NCBI RefSeq assembly: GCF_030445035.2
Contig: NC_080702.1
Location: forward strand, 25,245,652-25,309,651
DNA: 64,000 nucleotides
Direction of reading: 5' to 3'
From: Dasypus novemcinctus
Taxonomy: Eukaryota; Chordata; Mammalia; Cingulata; Dasypodidae
A program made the position numbers and the translations under genes. Within the stretch, counting starts at the first letter, position 1; each line of letters begins with the position of its first letter. This document shows, piece by piece, positions 47,170 through 58,559 of this stretch. The notes beneath the pieces were generated by a model that saw only the letters and a program-made list of their open reading frames with translations, ran no database searches and was not told the origin of the DNA.

Positions 47170-47995
47170 AATAAGGCTAATGTAAGTAAATCCTTGACAG
47201 TAATAACATTAAATATTAATAGATTAAAAACTCTTACCAAGATTGGCAGAATGGATAAGGAAATATGACCCATCTATATGTTGTCTGCAGGAAACTCAGC
47301 ATAGACCCAGGGAAATAAAGGGGCTGAAAGTGAATGGCTGGAAAACAATTTTACATGCAAACAATAATCAAAAAAGTGCTTGAGTAGCTTTGCTAGTATC
47401 AGAAAAAAAAAACTTTAAATGAAATACTACTGTAAGGGATGAAGAAGGCAACCATGTGTTAATAGAAGGAATAATCTATCACAGAGAAAGAAAAATCAAA
47501 CACTTACTGTACCTAGCCTGGGAGCCTCAAAATACATGAGGCAAACATTGATAAAATCTAAGTGGACAATGAATGCTTCTACTATTATAGTGGAGGATTT
47601 AAATGCACTGTTATCTCAACAGAATCAACAAAGAAAGACCTTGCTTAATAAATTAGAGATCTGGACATCATAGACATGCAGATCATTACATCAAAATGCA
47701 GTGAGATATAAATTTTCACAAGTGAACATGGATAATTTTCCAGAACAGACCCAATGGTAGGCCACAGAACACTCAATGAATCCATAAAGATTGAAATTTT
47801 ACAAGGTAATTTCTCTGACCACAATTAAATGAAGCTGGAAATCAGTAAGGGACAGGCAACTAGATTAGGCACAAAGATATGGAAGTTAATCAACACATTC
47901 CTAGACAATCAGTGTGTCAAGGAGGAAATTGCAAAACAAATCAGCAACTACCCTGAAACAAAAGAAAATGAGAAGACAATATATCAAAACTTATG
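47170..47995 (+). pseudogene. L1-E ORF2 N-terminal part (endonuclease)
   Basis: Begins near aaggctaatgtaagtaaatcc, giving a NVSKSLTVITLNIN start, followed by a CCLQETQ-like endonuclease motif (47279-47302) and the gtggaggatttaaatgcac block (47590-47610; acidic DLNA in place of DFNT). It is broken by many stops. It is cut at 47995 by the L1 tail insertion and resumes at 48996. Confidence 0.8.
47986..47995. repeat. Target-site duplication of the L1 tail insertion, left copy
   Basis: aaaacttatg at 47986-47995 recurs exactly at 48986-48995. The ORF2 reading of L1-E continues across the join when the insert is removed. Confidence 0.85.
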
Positions 47996-48985
47996 CTGTT
48001 TGACCTAATGTAAGGGGGAAATGGAAAGGAGAAATGAGTTTATATGGCTACGAGTCTCTAAAAAAGAGTCTGGAGGCTGTCAGAAGGATTGCCCTTATGC
48101 ACAACTGAGCAGAATCTGAGAGACAGATAAAGCAGATACAACCCCCAGGTATTGGTTCCTTTGAGGGCTAAAGAGACCCATGGGAGTTATGGTTATGGCA
48201 GATGGGGTTAACTACCAGGTCAGATGGCCCCTCTTTGGAACTGGTGTTTATGTGTGATGAATCTGGACTCAGATGGGATCTCTCTTCATAAGACTTTCAT
48301 GCTAATGTGCTGGAGTTGCAGTTAGTGTTGGGGTTTAAGATATATTTAGGGGATTTGAATCTCTGGACTGACAATGTGATAGCCAGGTCCTGAGCCTCAA
48401 CAGACTCCAGCACCTACAATCTGATTTATTGGACTTACCACACTCAGCTAAGATGGAGTTGAAGAAGGACAACCACCACACCATGGAGCCTAAAGGGATT
48501 ACAACTGAAAGTGGGAGGATTGCATCCAGCATCCATGTGGAATCTGAGCCTCCTCTTGACATAGAGGTGCAATGGACACAACCAATCCAATGTCCACATA
48601 GAAAAGGTGGCATTGGATTGGGAAAAGTGGACATGGTGGCTGATGGGTATGGGGAAAGGCAGGAAGAGATGAGAGGTGGAGGCGTCTTTGGGACATGGAG
48701 CTGCCCTGCCCTGGATGGTGCTTCAGGGGCAATCACTGGACATTGTAAATCCTCACAGGACCCACTGGATGGAATGGGGGAGAGTATGGGCCATGATGTG
48801 GACCATTGACCGTGAGGTGCAGAGGTGCCCGAAGATGTACTTACCAAATGCAATGGATGTGTCATGATGATGGGAATGAGTGTTGCTGGGGGGGGAGAGA
48901 TGGGGTGGGGGTGGTGGGGTTGAATGGGACCTCATATATATATATATATTTTTAATGTAATATTATTACAAAGTCAATTAAAAAA
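47996..48985 (+). mobile_element. 990-bp L1 3'-UTR-only insertion
   Basis: Severely 5'-truncated L1. It begins ctgtttgacctaatg, corresponding to about 28490 in L1-C, and runs to the G-rich block (48888-48928) and the short A-rich end. It has a perfect 10-bp target duplication. The frame at 48429-48809 (126 codons, plus) and the antisense frame at 48335-48865 are open by chance within the 3' UTR: equivalent frames in other copies (9476-9793, 32721-32957) are interrupted. Confidence 0.88.
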
Positions 48986-48995
48986 AAAACTTATG

Positions 48996-49190
48996 GGATG
49001 CAGCAAAGGATGTACTGAGAGGAAATTCATAGCCAAAAATGCCTGTATTACAAAAGAAGGAAGGTAAAATCAAAGACCTAACTCAACACCATGAGGAACT
49101 AAAAAGCACAAAAAACTAACCTCAAAGGAAGTAGAAAGAAGGCTATAACAAAGATTAGAGCAGAGCTAAATAAAATTGAAAGTAAACTAG
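48996..49190 (+). pseudogene. L1-E ORF2, linker continuation
   Basis: Continues the endonuclease-RT linker (tgggatgcagcaaaggatgtactgagagg to aaaattgaaagtaaacta), collinear with 23728-23920 in L1-C. It ends where L1-F starts. Confidence 0.75.
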
Positions 49191-50260
49191 AGGGGAGGTG
49201 CAAGATGTTGGATTAAGTGCACCCACATAATCTCTCCTACAAAAAAAGTGGTTGGGTGAGGGCAAAATCCAGCCTAAGAGAGTTGTTTTGGAAACTCACA
49301 AAGAGACTTCAGGCATCAATCTGGAGAGAGTGTTACAAAGATTGAGGCTTCAGGGCATCGATCTAGAGAGAGTGTGACAAAGAGTGATTGCTTATGGTAA
49401 AACCATGAGTTTCTGGTGTTTGAGGCTGGAGCTGTGGGATGGCTGAACCCCTCTCTCATGGCAGGAAGCTGACACTTATCAGTCACCCAACTGGAAGTGA
49501 CAAATTCTGAGATTGGGAGGGCTCTGATGAAGGATGGAGAGGGACCTCCAAGTGTGGGTTCAATTGCCTGGACTCTCTCTTTTGAGTTTTAGGCAACATA
49601 CCAGCTGGCTTGAGAAGAAACCAGGAAGAGAGGAGAGGTGAATCTGCTGAGGTAGCCTGATTCACCTAACCTCACTGGCATAGGGAAAATTGAACTGAGG
49701 AGAGATGAGGTCAGGCGATTTACTAGACCTATTCACCTCATCTAAGGGAGGGGGACAATAGGATGTGCTTAATAAGCTTCCAAGAGCATATTTAGGATCC
49801 CCAGCAAAGCTTGGGTGCTCTCTCTCAGAGACTGAGAGTGATTTTTTCTGTAGTGAGTTAAGTCACCAGGGTCCCATTGAATTTAAAAGGGAACTCTCTC
49901 ACTCAAGATATTGCTTCCTGCTGCTATGGGAGAGAAAGCATTAGAAAAAAAAGGGGGAAGGACAGATTCATAATCAGCAGTTTATCCAGTAGAAAGAGTC
50001 AATCCTGCCACAGAGAATGGGACTCTTGCTGAAGAGGTAATCAACCCAACAAGAAAGTTTAGCTCAGTGGAAGAGTTTAGCCTTGAATATACAAGGTCCC
50101 TAGTTCTATTCCAAGCACCTCTTAGAGTAGTGACCTATTGGGATATTAAACATCTAGCTGATTTTAGGAGAGGAAAAACATAGACATTATCCTTGAATTA
50201 TCTTCCCTGGGGTCTCTTATTTTTCCTAAAAAAGGTTACTTTTGTTATGTAATTTAACTT
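49191..50260 (+). promoter_or_regulatory. L1-F 5' UTR (older form) with tRNA-like module
   Basis: The older 5' UTR form lacks the GC-rich monomers. It contains the block resembling 19975-20388 (inverted), and then a tRNA-like module with an A box (ttagctcagtgg, 50059-50070) and a B-box-like tagttctattcc (50101-50112). The flank aatcaacc before the module is shared with L1-E (44,999-45,017 region), so the module moved with the L1 rather than inserting twice. Confidence 0.6.
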
Positions 50261-50264
50261 AATT

Positions 50265-50530
50265 ACTCACTGAAACCCACTTCAAAATCTGCAGTGAGCA
50301 GCTGCAGGGTATAGGTTAAAAAACACTGGCAACCATAAAGACATACTCTCCAATGGGACTGAGTTGAAAGTTCTGGTATAAATCTTCACATACACAGTCA
50401 TCTGATATTTGCCAAGGCCATCAAATGCATTCAATTGTGAGAGAATGGCCTATTCAACAACTGGTGCTTGGAGAACTGGATATCCATATGCAAAAGAATG
50501 AAAGAGGAATACCATTGCGTCATATACAAA
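50265..50530 (+). pseudogene. L1-F ORF2 C-terminal remnant
   Basis: Collinear with 25461-25735 in L1-C: acttcaaaa at 50280, ccaatggga at 50354, gagagaatggcctattcaacaa near 50440, ggatatccatatgcaaaagaatgaaagagg at 50478-50507. No intact frame. It ends at an A-run (atacaaaaaat) where the 3' UTR segment takes over. Confidence 0.75.
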
Positions 50531-51985
50531 AAATATTTGGATATTCATTGCGTATTTTCATAATGATTACACTTACAAATGACAAGTGAGGGACTGCTGT
50601 GCTCCTAGCCAGGGAAGCTCTAGCACATTCCCCAATGGAACAGCAACAATTCCCCAAGGGCAAGGGCAAAGACCAGTGAAGGTTTGTCCAATGATGAGCA
50701 CTTGATACTGATGACTATGCTTATAAGGTAGTGGACCTGAAATTTCAACTAGGCCCACAGCTTCAGGGTACCTAAGATTTACCTTCTGAGATCCTTCATG
50801 TTGCTCAATGTGCCCACTTTCTAAGCCCAGCTCAGCGTGCAAAGGCATTACCTTCCTTCCAGCATGGTGCATGACTCCCGGGGATGAGCCTCCCTGGCAC
50901 TGAGGGATTACTACCTACCATTAGCTAGTGATGCAACTAGAAAAAGATGTGGACTAAAAGGGAGATAATGATAAAGACAGATGACTTTCTATGGCTAAGA
51001 GTCTTCAAAAAAGATTTGAGTGGTCATCAGAGGGGTTGTGCTTATGCACGTCCCAGCAGGATCCTAGAGACAGCCAAAATAGATACAACCCCAGGTATTG
51101 GTTCTCCTGAGAGCTACAGAGACAAACTGGTTCTAGAGTCAAGGCATATGGATCTGGAGTTCACTGCCTTTTCAGTGGGCCCTACTTTGTAATTTGTTTT
51201 CCTGAGTGTGATGGAATTGGACTCAGATATGCCCTTTCTACACACTCTTCTGTCACTTTTACTGAACTTGTGGTTGAAACTGGGGTTGGGGTATACTCAG
51301 GAGACTTGAATCTCTCGACAGGCCATGTGACAGCTGGACCCTGAGCCTCAGCAGAGTTGCAACTTCTACTCTCCAGTTTGTTGGGCTTACCCAGGTCAGC
51401 GAACAGGGAGGTGAAGATGGTCAACTACCACACCAGGGAATCAAGAGTGCCTACAATCACAAGCAGGAGAATTGCATCCATCAACCATGTGGGATATAAG
51501 CCCCCTCTTGATTTAAAGGTGGAGTGGACATCACCATCCCAGGGTCCACAGGATGGAGGAATAAAATATGGATTAGAGTGGATTTATGCTTATTCTACTA
51601 TACAACTAGTGTGACTCTAGCAATTGAAGAAATGGTATCATTGATGTGGAGACAGAGGCAACAGTAGCTGCTGAGGGCAGGGAGAGGGAAAAAGAGATGT
51701 GACGTGGAGCATTTTTGGAACATGGGGTTATACTAAATGGTATTGCAAGACAGATGCTAGACATTATATATCCTGCCATAACCCACTGAATGGACTGGGG
51801 GATAGTGTAAACTACAATGTAAATTATAACCCATTGCATGCAGCAGTGCTCCAAATTGTATTCACCAAATGCAATGAATGTGCCACAATGATGAAAGAGG
51901 TTGTTGATTTGGGAGGATTGGGGTGGGGTGTGGGAAGTGGGGTATATGTGAACCTCTTATATTTTTAATTTAACATTTTCTGTGA
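50531..51985 (+). other. L1-F distal 3' UTR
   Basis: Collinear with 28008-29510 in L1-C (agcatggtgcatgactcc near 50862, caccagggaatcaagagtgcc near 51432, the G-rich end at 51917-51942). Its 5' join equals the aaaaatgtttggatatt position of the 3' UTR. Confidence 0.8.
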
Positions 51986-52030
51986 TCTATTTATTTTTTT
52001 TAATAAATTAAAAATGTATTTTTAAAAACC

Positions 52031-52985
52031 CAACCCAAAATCAAAGGTAGATAAATATACCCCACCTCTTGATAGGGGGAACAGCACTGTCAAACTGAAA
52101 ATACATGGATTCAGATTAAGGTGGAAAATGGGGCTACTTCTCTAAACAGTATACCCCAAGATACCCCAAGAAATAACTTCAATTTATTTCTTCTTTGTCT
52201 TTATTTTTTTAAATATTACATTAAAAAAATATGAGGTCCCCATATATGCCCCACCCCCCTCACCTCACTCCTCCCCCATAGCAACAATCTCCTCCATCAT
52301 CATGAGACATTCATTGCATTTGGTGAATATATCTCTGAGCACCGTCAATTTATTTCAATAAGGTTTTATTGAGATCATAGAAACCCAAGTGTTGAACAAT
52401 GATATCTTCCACTTTTGCCCTCAGCATCACCATTAAATCTTAGGAGAAGAGAATGAGAAATAAACTATACATTTAATAGGCAGCCATGGAAATTCTATTC
52501 CAGACCATCATGACTTTTGCAAGTACAAATATCCCTCCCTGCCCCTTGCCTTTAGAGCAACACTTTTATGCTTAGAAGAAACAAACCTTTTTCCTTCTCA
52601 GTACTTCCTTTTGTGCAGTGACCACATGTCTGACCCATTAATTAAGGAAATAGGAAAACTTCTGATTCACTAATGAAATCTTCATGACCCAGAGCAGCCC
52701 AGGAAGTTCTTTGGGCAGCAATGCGAATATAAAAAATGGTTTTCCCTGAAGTTAATCTGGAGACATACAGATCAGTGTGTGATAGACAAAGAATAAAAAG
52801 AGAAAATTCTCCAATGGTTAATCATGGAGGGTCCTTACTGTTTTACTCCTATTCATTCCCTCAGCTGCATACTGCTCCACTTGCCACACTTAAATCTCAA
52901 TTTATAGGTGATCTCTGTTTCCATAACTAGAGCTTTCCTTCCCTAAGTCTGATCTTTGTTCTGCCTTCCTGTTCTGCCCCACATG
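52031..52985. other. Mostly unique DNA with one L1 tail insert
   Basis: Apart from the L1 tail at 52191-52344 I see no gene or repeat I can name. The frame at 52736-52930 (64 codons) is not convincing. Confidence 0.4.
52191..52344 (-). mobile_element. 154-bp L1 3' end insertion with 12-bp target duplication
   Basis: Terminal L1 3' UTR on the minus strand (T-rich end, then atgaggtccccatat, the C-rich block at 52242-52275, and atcatgagacattcattgcattt). The duplication tcaatttatttc is at 52179-52190 and 52345-52356, perfect over 12 bp. This is an extreme 5' truncation. Confidence 0.88.
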
Positions 52986-52989
52986 TCAT

Positions 52990-53475
52990 TTATAATTCTT
53001 AGTATTCATCCAAAGGTAGATGCAACCCAATAATCCAGCAATTGACAGATAAGCAAAATATGCTATATACGTACCATGGAATATTATTGACCTATAAAAG
53101 AGAATGAAGTTTTCATACATGTTCCAACTTGGGTGAAATTTGAAGATATTACGTTGAATGAAATAATCCAGACAGACACAAAAAGACAAATATTGTAAGA
53201 TCTGGTTTCTATGAAATATTTAGATTAAGCAAATTCATAGATATAGATAGTAGATTTTAGGACATGATGGTTCAAGTGCAAGGGAATGGACAAATATTGA
53301 CCATGGCTGTAGAGTTTCTTTTTGAGGTGATAAAGAAGTTTAGGTAAAGAATGTTAGTGATATAACTCAATATAGGGAATGTGATTATTACCAGGGAAAT
53401 GGACACTTGAAAGTGCTAAAAATGTAATACATTGAGTTGTATTTAAGTTTAGAAAATAAAAAGTTAAAAAAATTA
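52990..53475 (+). mobile_element. Ancient L1M 3' end
   Basis: Diverged plus-strand L1 end: accatggaatattattgacc (53074-53093) corresponds to the ORF2 C-terminal tmEYY coding region, then gaatgaagttttcatacatgttccaac, ccagacagacacaaaaagac, the 3' UTR with tctttttgaggtgat (53318-53332), and an A-rich tail near 53450-53475. It is much older than the L1-A to L1-D family and has a different 3' UTR. Confidence 0.7.
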
Positions 53476-56400
53476 TTTTTATTTACAGTTTAAATTAATA
53501 GAAATAATAATGTATCTACTCACTAAATAAATTGAACACAAAACAAGGATATGGAAGGGATATTACTTGAGATATTCTTTATAAGGTGTTAGAAACAGGT
53601 CATTTTCAAAATTATATTTCTTATAACAATTTAAAATTGTATAAATGAGGGTTTATATAACAGGTCCTAGTTTGTGTTAGTAACATATGTTCCTTAATGA
53701 TCTGGCATTAAGCAAAAGATTGTAGTGTACAAGGATTTATGGCAAATCATCACAGTTCTCCAATTACTTAAGGAGATTAGGAAATTTCTGGATGAATGAC
53801 AAAGGCTGTGTCCTTACTCAAAGTCAGTGCTTTGGAGGTCCAATAAGCCTAGACAAAATAGGTGCCTCAGTCTTAGACCTTAGAGAAATTTTATTTTGGC
53901 GGATATGTTATACTTTTAGCTGGTTAGTTCTATGGAAAAAAGAAGAGTTCCTGGAGGATGAATAATAAAGCCTACGTTTATCTGTCTGAGAACCCGGTCT
54001 CTTGAAAAGAGATGATAAGCAGGAAATTTTTTTTCTGTTCAGACTAGTTTCCCAAAGGGATATGATGGATCAGGGATTTGAGTAGCAAGAGGCAAACAGG
54101 CTTAGGGAGCAGCTATAAGGAAGCTGTAAATATCTCCTCTGTGGCTGTACCTCAACTTGTGCAACCTCAGGCTATATGGGGCATGGTGGTTTCTTTGGGG
54201 TCCTTACTCTAGCTGTGGGATGTTGTTTGCCTTCTTCCTGCTGTCTTATCAGGAGACAGAGTTTCACTTTCCAGCATCAAAGAATCAAGGAGGATTTCAT
54301 ACTCCCATCTAGACACATTCCTTTGGAAAAGCCATCCAGGTGAGGAAAAGAGCCAAGGAGATACTGCAGGAAGGGGGCAGGTTGAATGGAAGCTGATAGC
54401 TTTTATCTGAAGTCATATGAGTGCTAAATTAGTATAGTCTAGGACCAAGAGATCTCCTTGATGTTTCTCCTCTGGCTTAATATTTTAATGCATTTTTATT
54501 TATTACATTTTTTAAAAAAGGAAGATTCCGTTGATTTCAACAATTCAGTGGGTCATTTTAAATAATTAAGTAATAGGAATAGAAGACCAGTTAGAAAAAG
54601 GAATTTCAAATATAAATTGGGAAAGGCAAATCTGTTTAAGAAGTTTGAAATTAAGGTGACTGGGGAAACTGGGATAATAGCAGTGGAGATATGTGCAATG
54701 AAAAGAAGTCATCTTTTTATTTTTAATTTTCAAGGCAAGGTATATTTGAGGATGCTTCTCTGTTGACAGGGAAGTTCCAGTCCAAGCTGGTCATTATTAT
54801 GTTGAAAGAACAGTACATGAGACACACTTTTTCACATTGGTTATACATGAAATATATATCTTAATTGGTGGAAAAAGATGTACTCAGTCTTTTACTTGAC
54901 AATTATTCCTTTATTGGTGTGGTTAAATATATGCTAGTTTACAGCCATTACTTTTCTGATTGCAAATTGTTTGCTTGGGTTTTTATTTTTATACCCTTAG
55001 ATCTGAATTTTTATTCTTGTTTTTTTTTAATACTATCATTTCAAACAAAGATCTTCAAGTTTTTTGTCTATTTTGTTCTTCACAATTTAGTTTTTTTGAT
55101 GCCTATATTTATGGAATTGATGAGGAATGTTTGAAAGGAAATAAACTTTATATGATCCAATCTATCAGTGTTACATGCATTTCTCCCATTAATTTTGAAT
55201 ATAAAAAGTGCTGTTTAATTTTAATTAATCACTTTTTATATGCATTTGCCATCTTATTTTCACATCTCTTCATCCCTTCATCTATCTTTACGTACTTTGG
55301 TTAGATTTCTTTCTAAAAGTTGAATCAACCTATGCCATTATTTAGAAGAATTCTTTTTGCATCAACTACTTTTCACCTTCATCCTAACTCATAGGCAAAT
55401 TTGAATCCACATATCTTGGTTTGGGAAGAAATTATCACTCCTACTGCTTCCTCCAAGCATTTTTAAAAGCTGTACTTGTAAATTTTTTCATGGTCATTTT
55501 CTATTTAATGGTTAATTCTCATTGGTATTATTAAATTGATATTTCCCATTTTGTCTTTCTGAATTTGAACTTAGATATCTCATTCCATGTTATCTGATGC
55601 AGTTGCTTTGAAAGTACTATGTGCAACCTGGTATCATTCTCCCTGACACATTTTTATTTCATAAATTCATATTTTCTTCAAATGTATTGTTTAAAAAATG
55701 CATAATATTCACACCCTATCCTGAAATCTCAAAATAAAACAAAGCAATTGTAGTCCCTGATCATCTGGTTTGAACATTTAACTGGAGAACTGAGAGTACA
55801 ATTATAACTGTGCATCTATCATAATGTCTTTAGGGAAATATTATATGGACAAAGACAAATAAGAATAAGAGCAGAGATTACTGTGGTTTTCCCTGGATAT
55901 TAGAGAGTATGGTCTGGGGAGGCCATTGCATGTTGGACAAAGAGCATAAATGCAACTGGATGTGCATTTTGGCTTTGTCAAAAAAAGAGGTGAAAACCTA
56001 AAGCCCTAGAATAGTAAATAAAAGATCATTCTCCATGAGAAAGTGAGTGTGGAACCAACTTCATCCACTTTGGGCCCACTAAAAAAAAAAAACAATGTGG
56101 TCAAAGAAATATAGAACAATGACAGGAATAACAGGTAGAACAGGATGTGATGTGGAGACCATTATAAGGCATGTGTAGGAAGAACACCCGCTCTGCCCTT
56201 GATCCTAGAAGAGAATCAGCTTTTACACTGGCTGTCCATTCTCTCTCCAACCTCCCTCTTCCATTGTCTCCCCATTCATAGGGCATATTCCCCCTTTGCA
56301 GGGGATAGCTTTCTTTTAAGTATATTCTTGCCTTAATTTAATGGTTTCCAGGCATTTTCAGAGTCAAAAATTGCACTTAGCCTTATGATCTGCAATGGAC

Positions 56401-57950
56401 AAACACTACAATTGAAAAAAGATAGCATGATGTTTTGAATTGCTCTTGCTATGTATGAGACATTTCATATGGTGTTTTAACTCTACTCCACAATTATTTC
56501 AAAATATATTCTTTATCCCCATATAGGATCTAATCTCAGAACATGGAAAGCACACAGTATCATGCCTTCCACTCATATTTTATCAATACTCTGATTCTTC
56601 TCTTTCTTTCATCTTTGACATTTCCTTGAAATCACATTCTTTCTTTCTCACAGCATATATTTAATCAACTACTGTTATAAATGACACCAGCTGTCAAGTT
56701 CTGGGGGGAAATGTATGCAAAATATTTCCTTCAAGTCACTCACATTTGGCTTGTCTGGAGACAAAGGGAGAAGTCCTATGGACTTTAATAAAAGGTGCAC
56801 TCAATCATCATTCCTACCATCAAAAGTAATTGCATACAAGAAGTCATCAGCTTCCTGTGAAGATATTAAGAATAAGGTTCAAAAGGAGATCATGCCAGGA
56901 TATCCTGAAAAGGTCTAGGATTTTCCAGAAGTAACAGAAGTGAAATTCTTAAGGTTGAAATGTTGCAGAGATGCCAGGAAAAGAAAAGCAGAAATATAAA
57001 GTCACTGAATATGGAAAATTAGGACTTTTGGCAAAGACACAAATTCACTTCGATGTGTTGTGAATCATTGTGGATGAGGGCTGGTGTCAGTGAGAGTCAG
57101 TGGGCTGTGGAGAGTCAAGCTTGACTTTGAAGCTGTTGTGTTGGCTTCATTACCCAGTAGGAAGCCCCTAGGTATTGCATGTAATGGATTTGGCCACCAT
57201 TTTTATAATATAGAAGGTACCTGGCTCTATAGAAATATCAGCTTGAAGATTGATCATTCTGTGATAGGTAGTAGAAGTGATTAGGGAAGGAAATAGGACC
57301 AATGAAGTGAGGACACGAGGTGTGTAATGAATGAAACTTCTGAAAACTAGAAGAAAGATCAGCCTCATGTCATTACCAGTGATAACTACTCATTTACTAG
57401 CAAGAAGAAATAATATGGAGATTTTACATATATTAATTTCCCATCACACTTAAAGATTGGATGCCATATTCTCTCCTATATAGGGAAGATATTAATATTT
57501 AGAATGGTACACTTTCAGGCGATGTTTATCAACAAACAACAATACATTCAAGAGTAAGACTAGTTCTATTTGATTCCAGAAATTTTGCATATAATATCAT
57601 TTTTAAAAGCCTCTACTGTTTGCATAAAAATTCCCAACATTCGTTGTACTTATATTTTGTTTTGTGAAATATTCCCTAATTCCTTTTGCTTATTTACTCT
57701 CCGGATGTTCAATCTGCTTCATGTCTTGAAATTCTAAAAAGATATCACTACTTTTTCTGGTTACATTGTTTTTGCTCTCTTATTAGTTTTTCTGGGCACC
57801 AAGGGAATACATCTACAGTTAGAATGCCACCAGAACCCAGGTAAGGTTTCTTCTCTCAGGAATGGCTTGAGGTTTTATCTTAAATTTTTCTTAAGTTCCA
57901 TGTCATCACCCTCTCTCTTTGGTTATTGAGCACATTTTTGTTTCTTTAAA
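53476..57950. other. 4.5-kb gene-poor unique region
   Basis: No recognisable exon, repeat or RNA gene. The longest frames (for example 54960-55304, 114 codons, and 54865-55134) are low-complexity Phe/Ile/Tyr-rich products of AT-rich DNA with no domain. Homopolymer and AT-rich patches are scattered, for example an A-run at 56081-56091. Confidence 0.45.
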
Positions 57951-57955
57951 CATAG

Positions 57956-58323
57956 AGAAGAAAATGACCATATCGGGAGTTGCCGAGGGCAAGGAGAGGG
58001 AAGAACAGGTGTGATGTGGGGCCATTTTCAGGACTTGGACTTTTCCTGAATGGTATTGCTGGGAAAGATGCAGGACATTATATATTCTTCCATAATATAC
58101 TGAATGGATGGGGGCAGTGTAAACTACAATATAAACTATAATCCATGTGTTGTAGCAGTGCACCAAAATGTATTCACCAAATCAATGAATGTGCCACAAT
58201 GATGAAAGAGGTGTAGATGTGGGGTGGGCTGTGGAGATTTTAGGAACCTCTTATATTTTTAATGTAACATTTTTGTGATCTATGTATCTTTAAACAAAAT
58301 AAGGCAATTAAATAAAAAAAATT
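57956..58323 (+). mobile_element. 5'-truncated L1 3' UTR fragment
   Basis: Collinear with 51650-52020 of L1-F (gagggcaaggagaggg, ggtattgc, actacaatataaactataa, caccaaatcaatgaatgtgccac, then ttatatttttaatgtaac and an A-rich end). It belongs to the older 3' UTR form shared with L1-F (ends tgtgatctatgtat), not to the L1-B/D form. Confidence 0.8.
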
Positions 58324-58487
58324 TTAATGATGCTTCTGGTTCATATATCCATGGGGTTTTTCCAGGTTCAATTCTACATTTCCATTTCTAAATTTTTTGG
58401 GAGAAGACAGTGTCATGACAGGCCTAATCACTGTGGTTGGGGATGAGAGGAGTACGATAATAACAAGGTCCCAGAAGGCTGATGAGT

Positions 58488-58488
<1 letters not shown>

Positions 58489-58538
<50 letters not shown>
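58489..58538. repeat. (GT)25 microsatellite
   Basis: An uninterrupted run of 25 GT units. Uninterrupted runs of this length are usually polymorphic. The Thr-His repeat frames on the minus strand here are translation artefacts. Confidence 0.97.
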
Positions 58539-58541
<3 letters not shown>

Positions 58542-58559
58542 GTGGGTTGTAGCCATCCA

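Larger units (their letters stand above)
44541..49190 (+). mobile_element. L1-E, older LINE-1, incomplete
   Basis: Plus-strand older L1: 5' UTR (about 44541-46140) including a 133-bp tandem pair with tRNA-like sequence and a long T/C-rich tract, ORF1 (about 46150-47110), and ORF2 N-terminal half (about 47170-49190), interrupted at 47996-48985 by a later L1 tail. It stops at 49190, where L1-F starts. ORF2 beyond the endonuclease and early linker is not found downstream. The exact 5' boundary is uncertain. Confidence 0.75.
49191..52030 (+). mobile_element. L1-F, internally deleted LINE-1
   Basis: Starts with gaggggaggtgcaagatg, a classic L1 5' start, and carries about 1.07 kb of 5' UTR. It then passes directly into a C-terminal ORF2 fragment (about 50265-50530), then into the distal 3' UTR (about 50530-51985) and an A-rich end. 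ORF1, the endonuclease and RT are all absent. The ends are therefore those of a full-length element while the middle is missing. Possible diverged target-duplication copies are aaaattgaaagtaa (49174-49187) and aaaatcaaaggtag (52038-52051), matching at 10 of 14 positions. Confidence 0.75.

Noticed and set aside
48335..48865. A 176-codon open frame on the minus strand and a 126-codon frame on the plus strand.
   Set aside because: Both lie in an L1 3' UTR insertion; the matching positions in other copies are interrupted and there is no shared frame, so they are chance openings.
54865..55304. Two overlapping frames of 89 and 114 codons.
   Set aside because: Phe/Ile/Tyr-rich composition expected from AT-rich noncoding DNA; no domain, no splice context, no similarity to anything I recognise.
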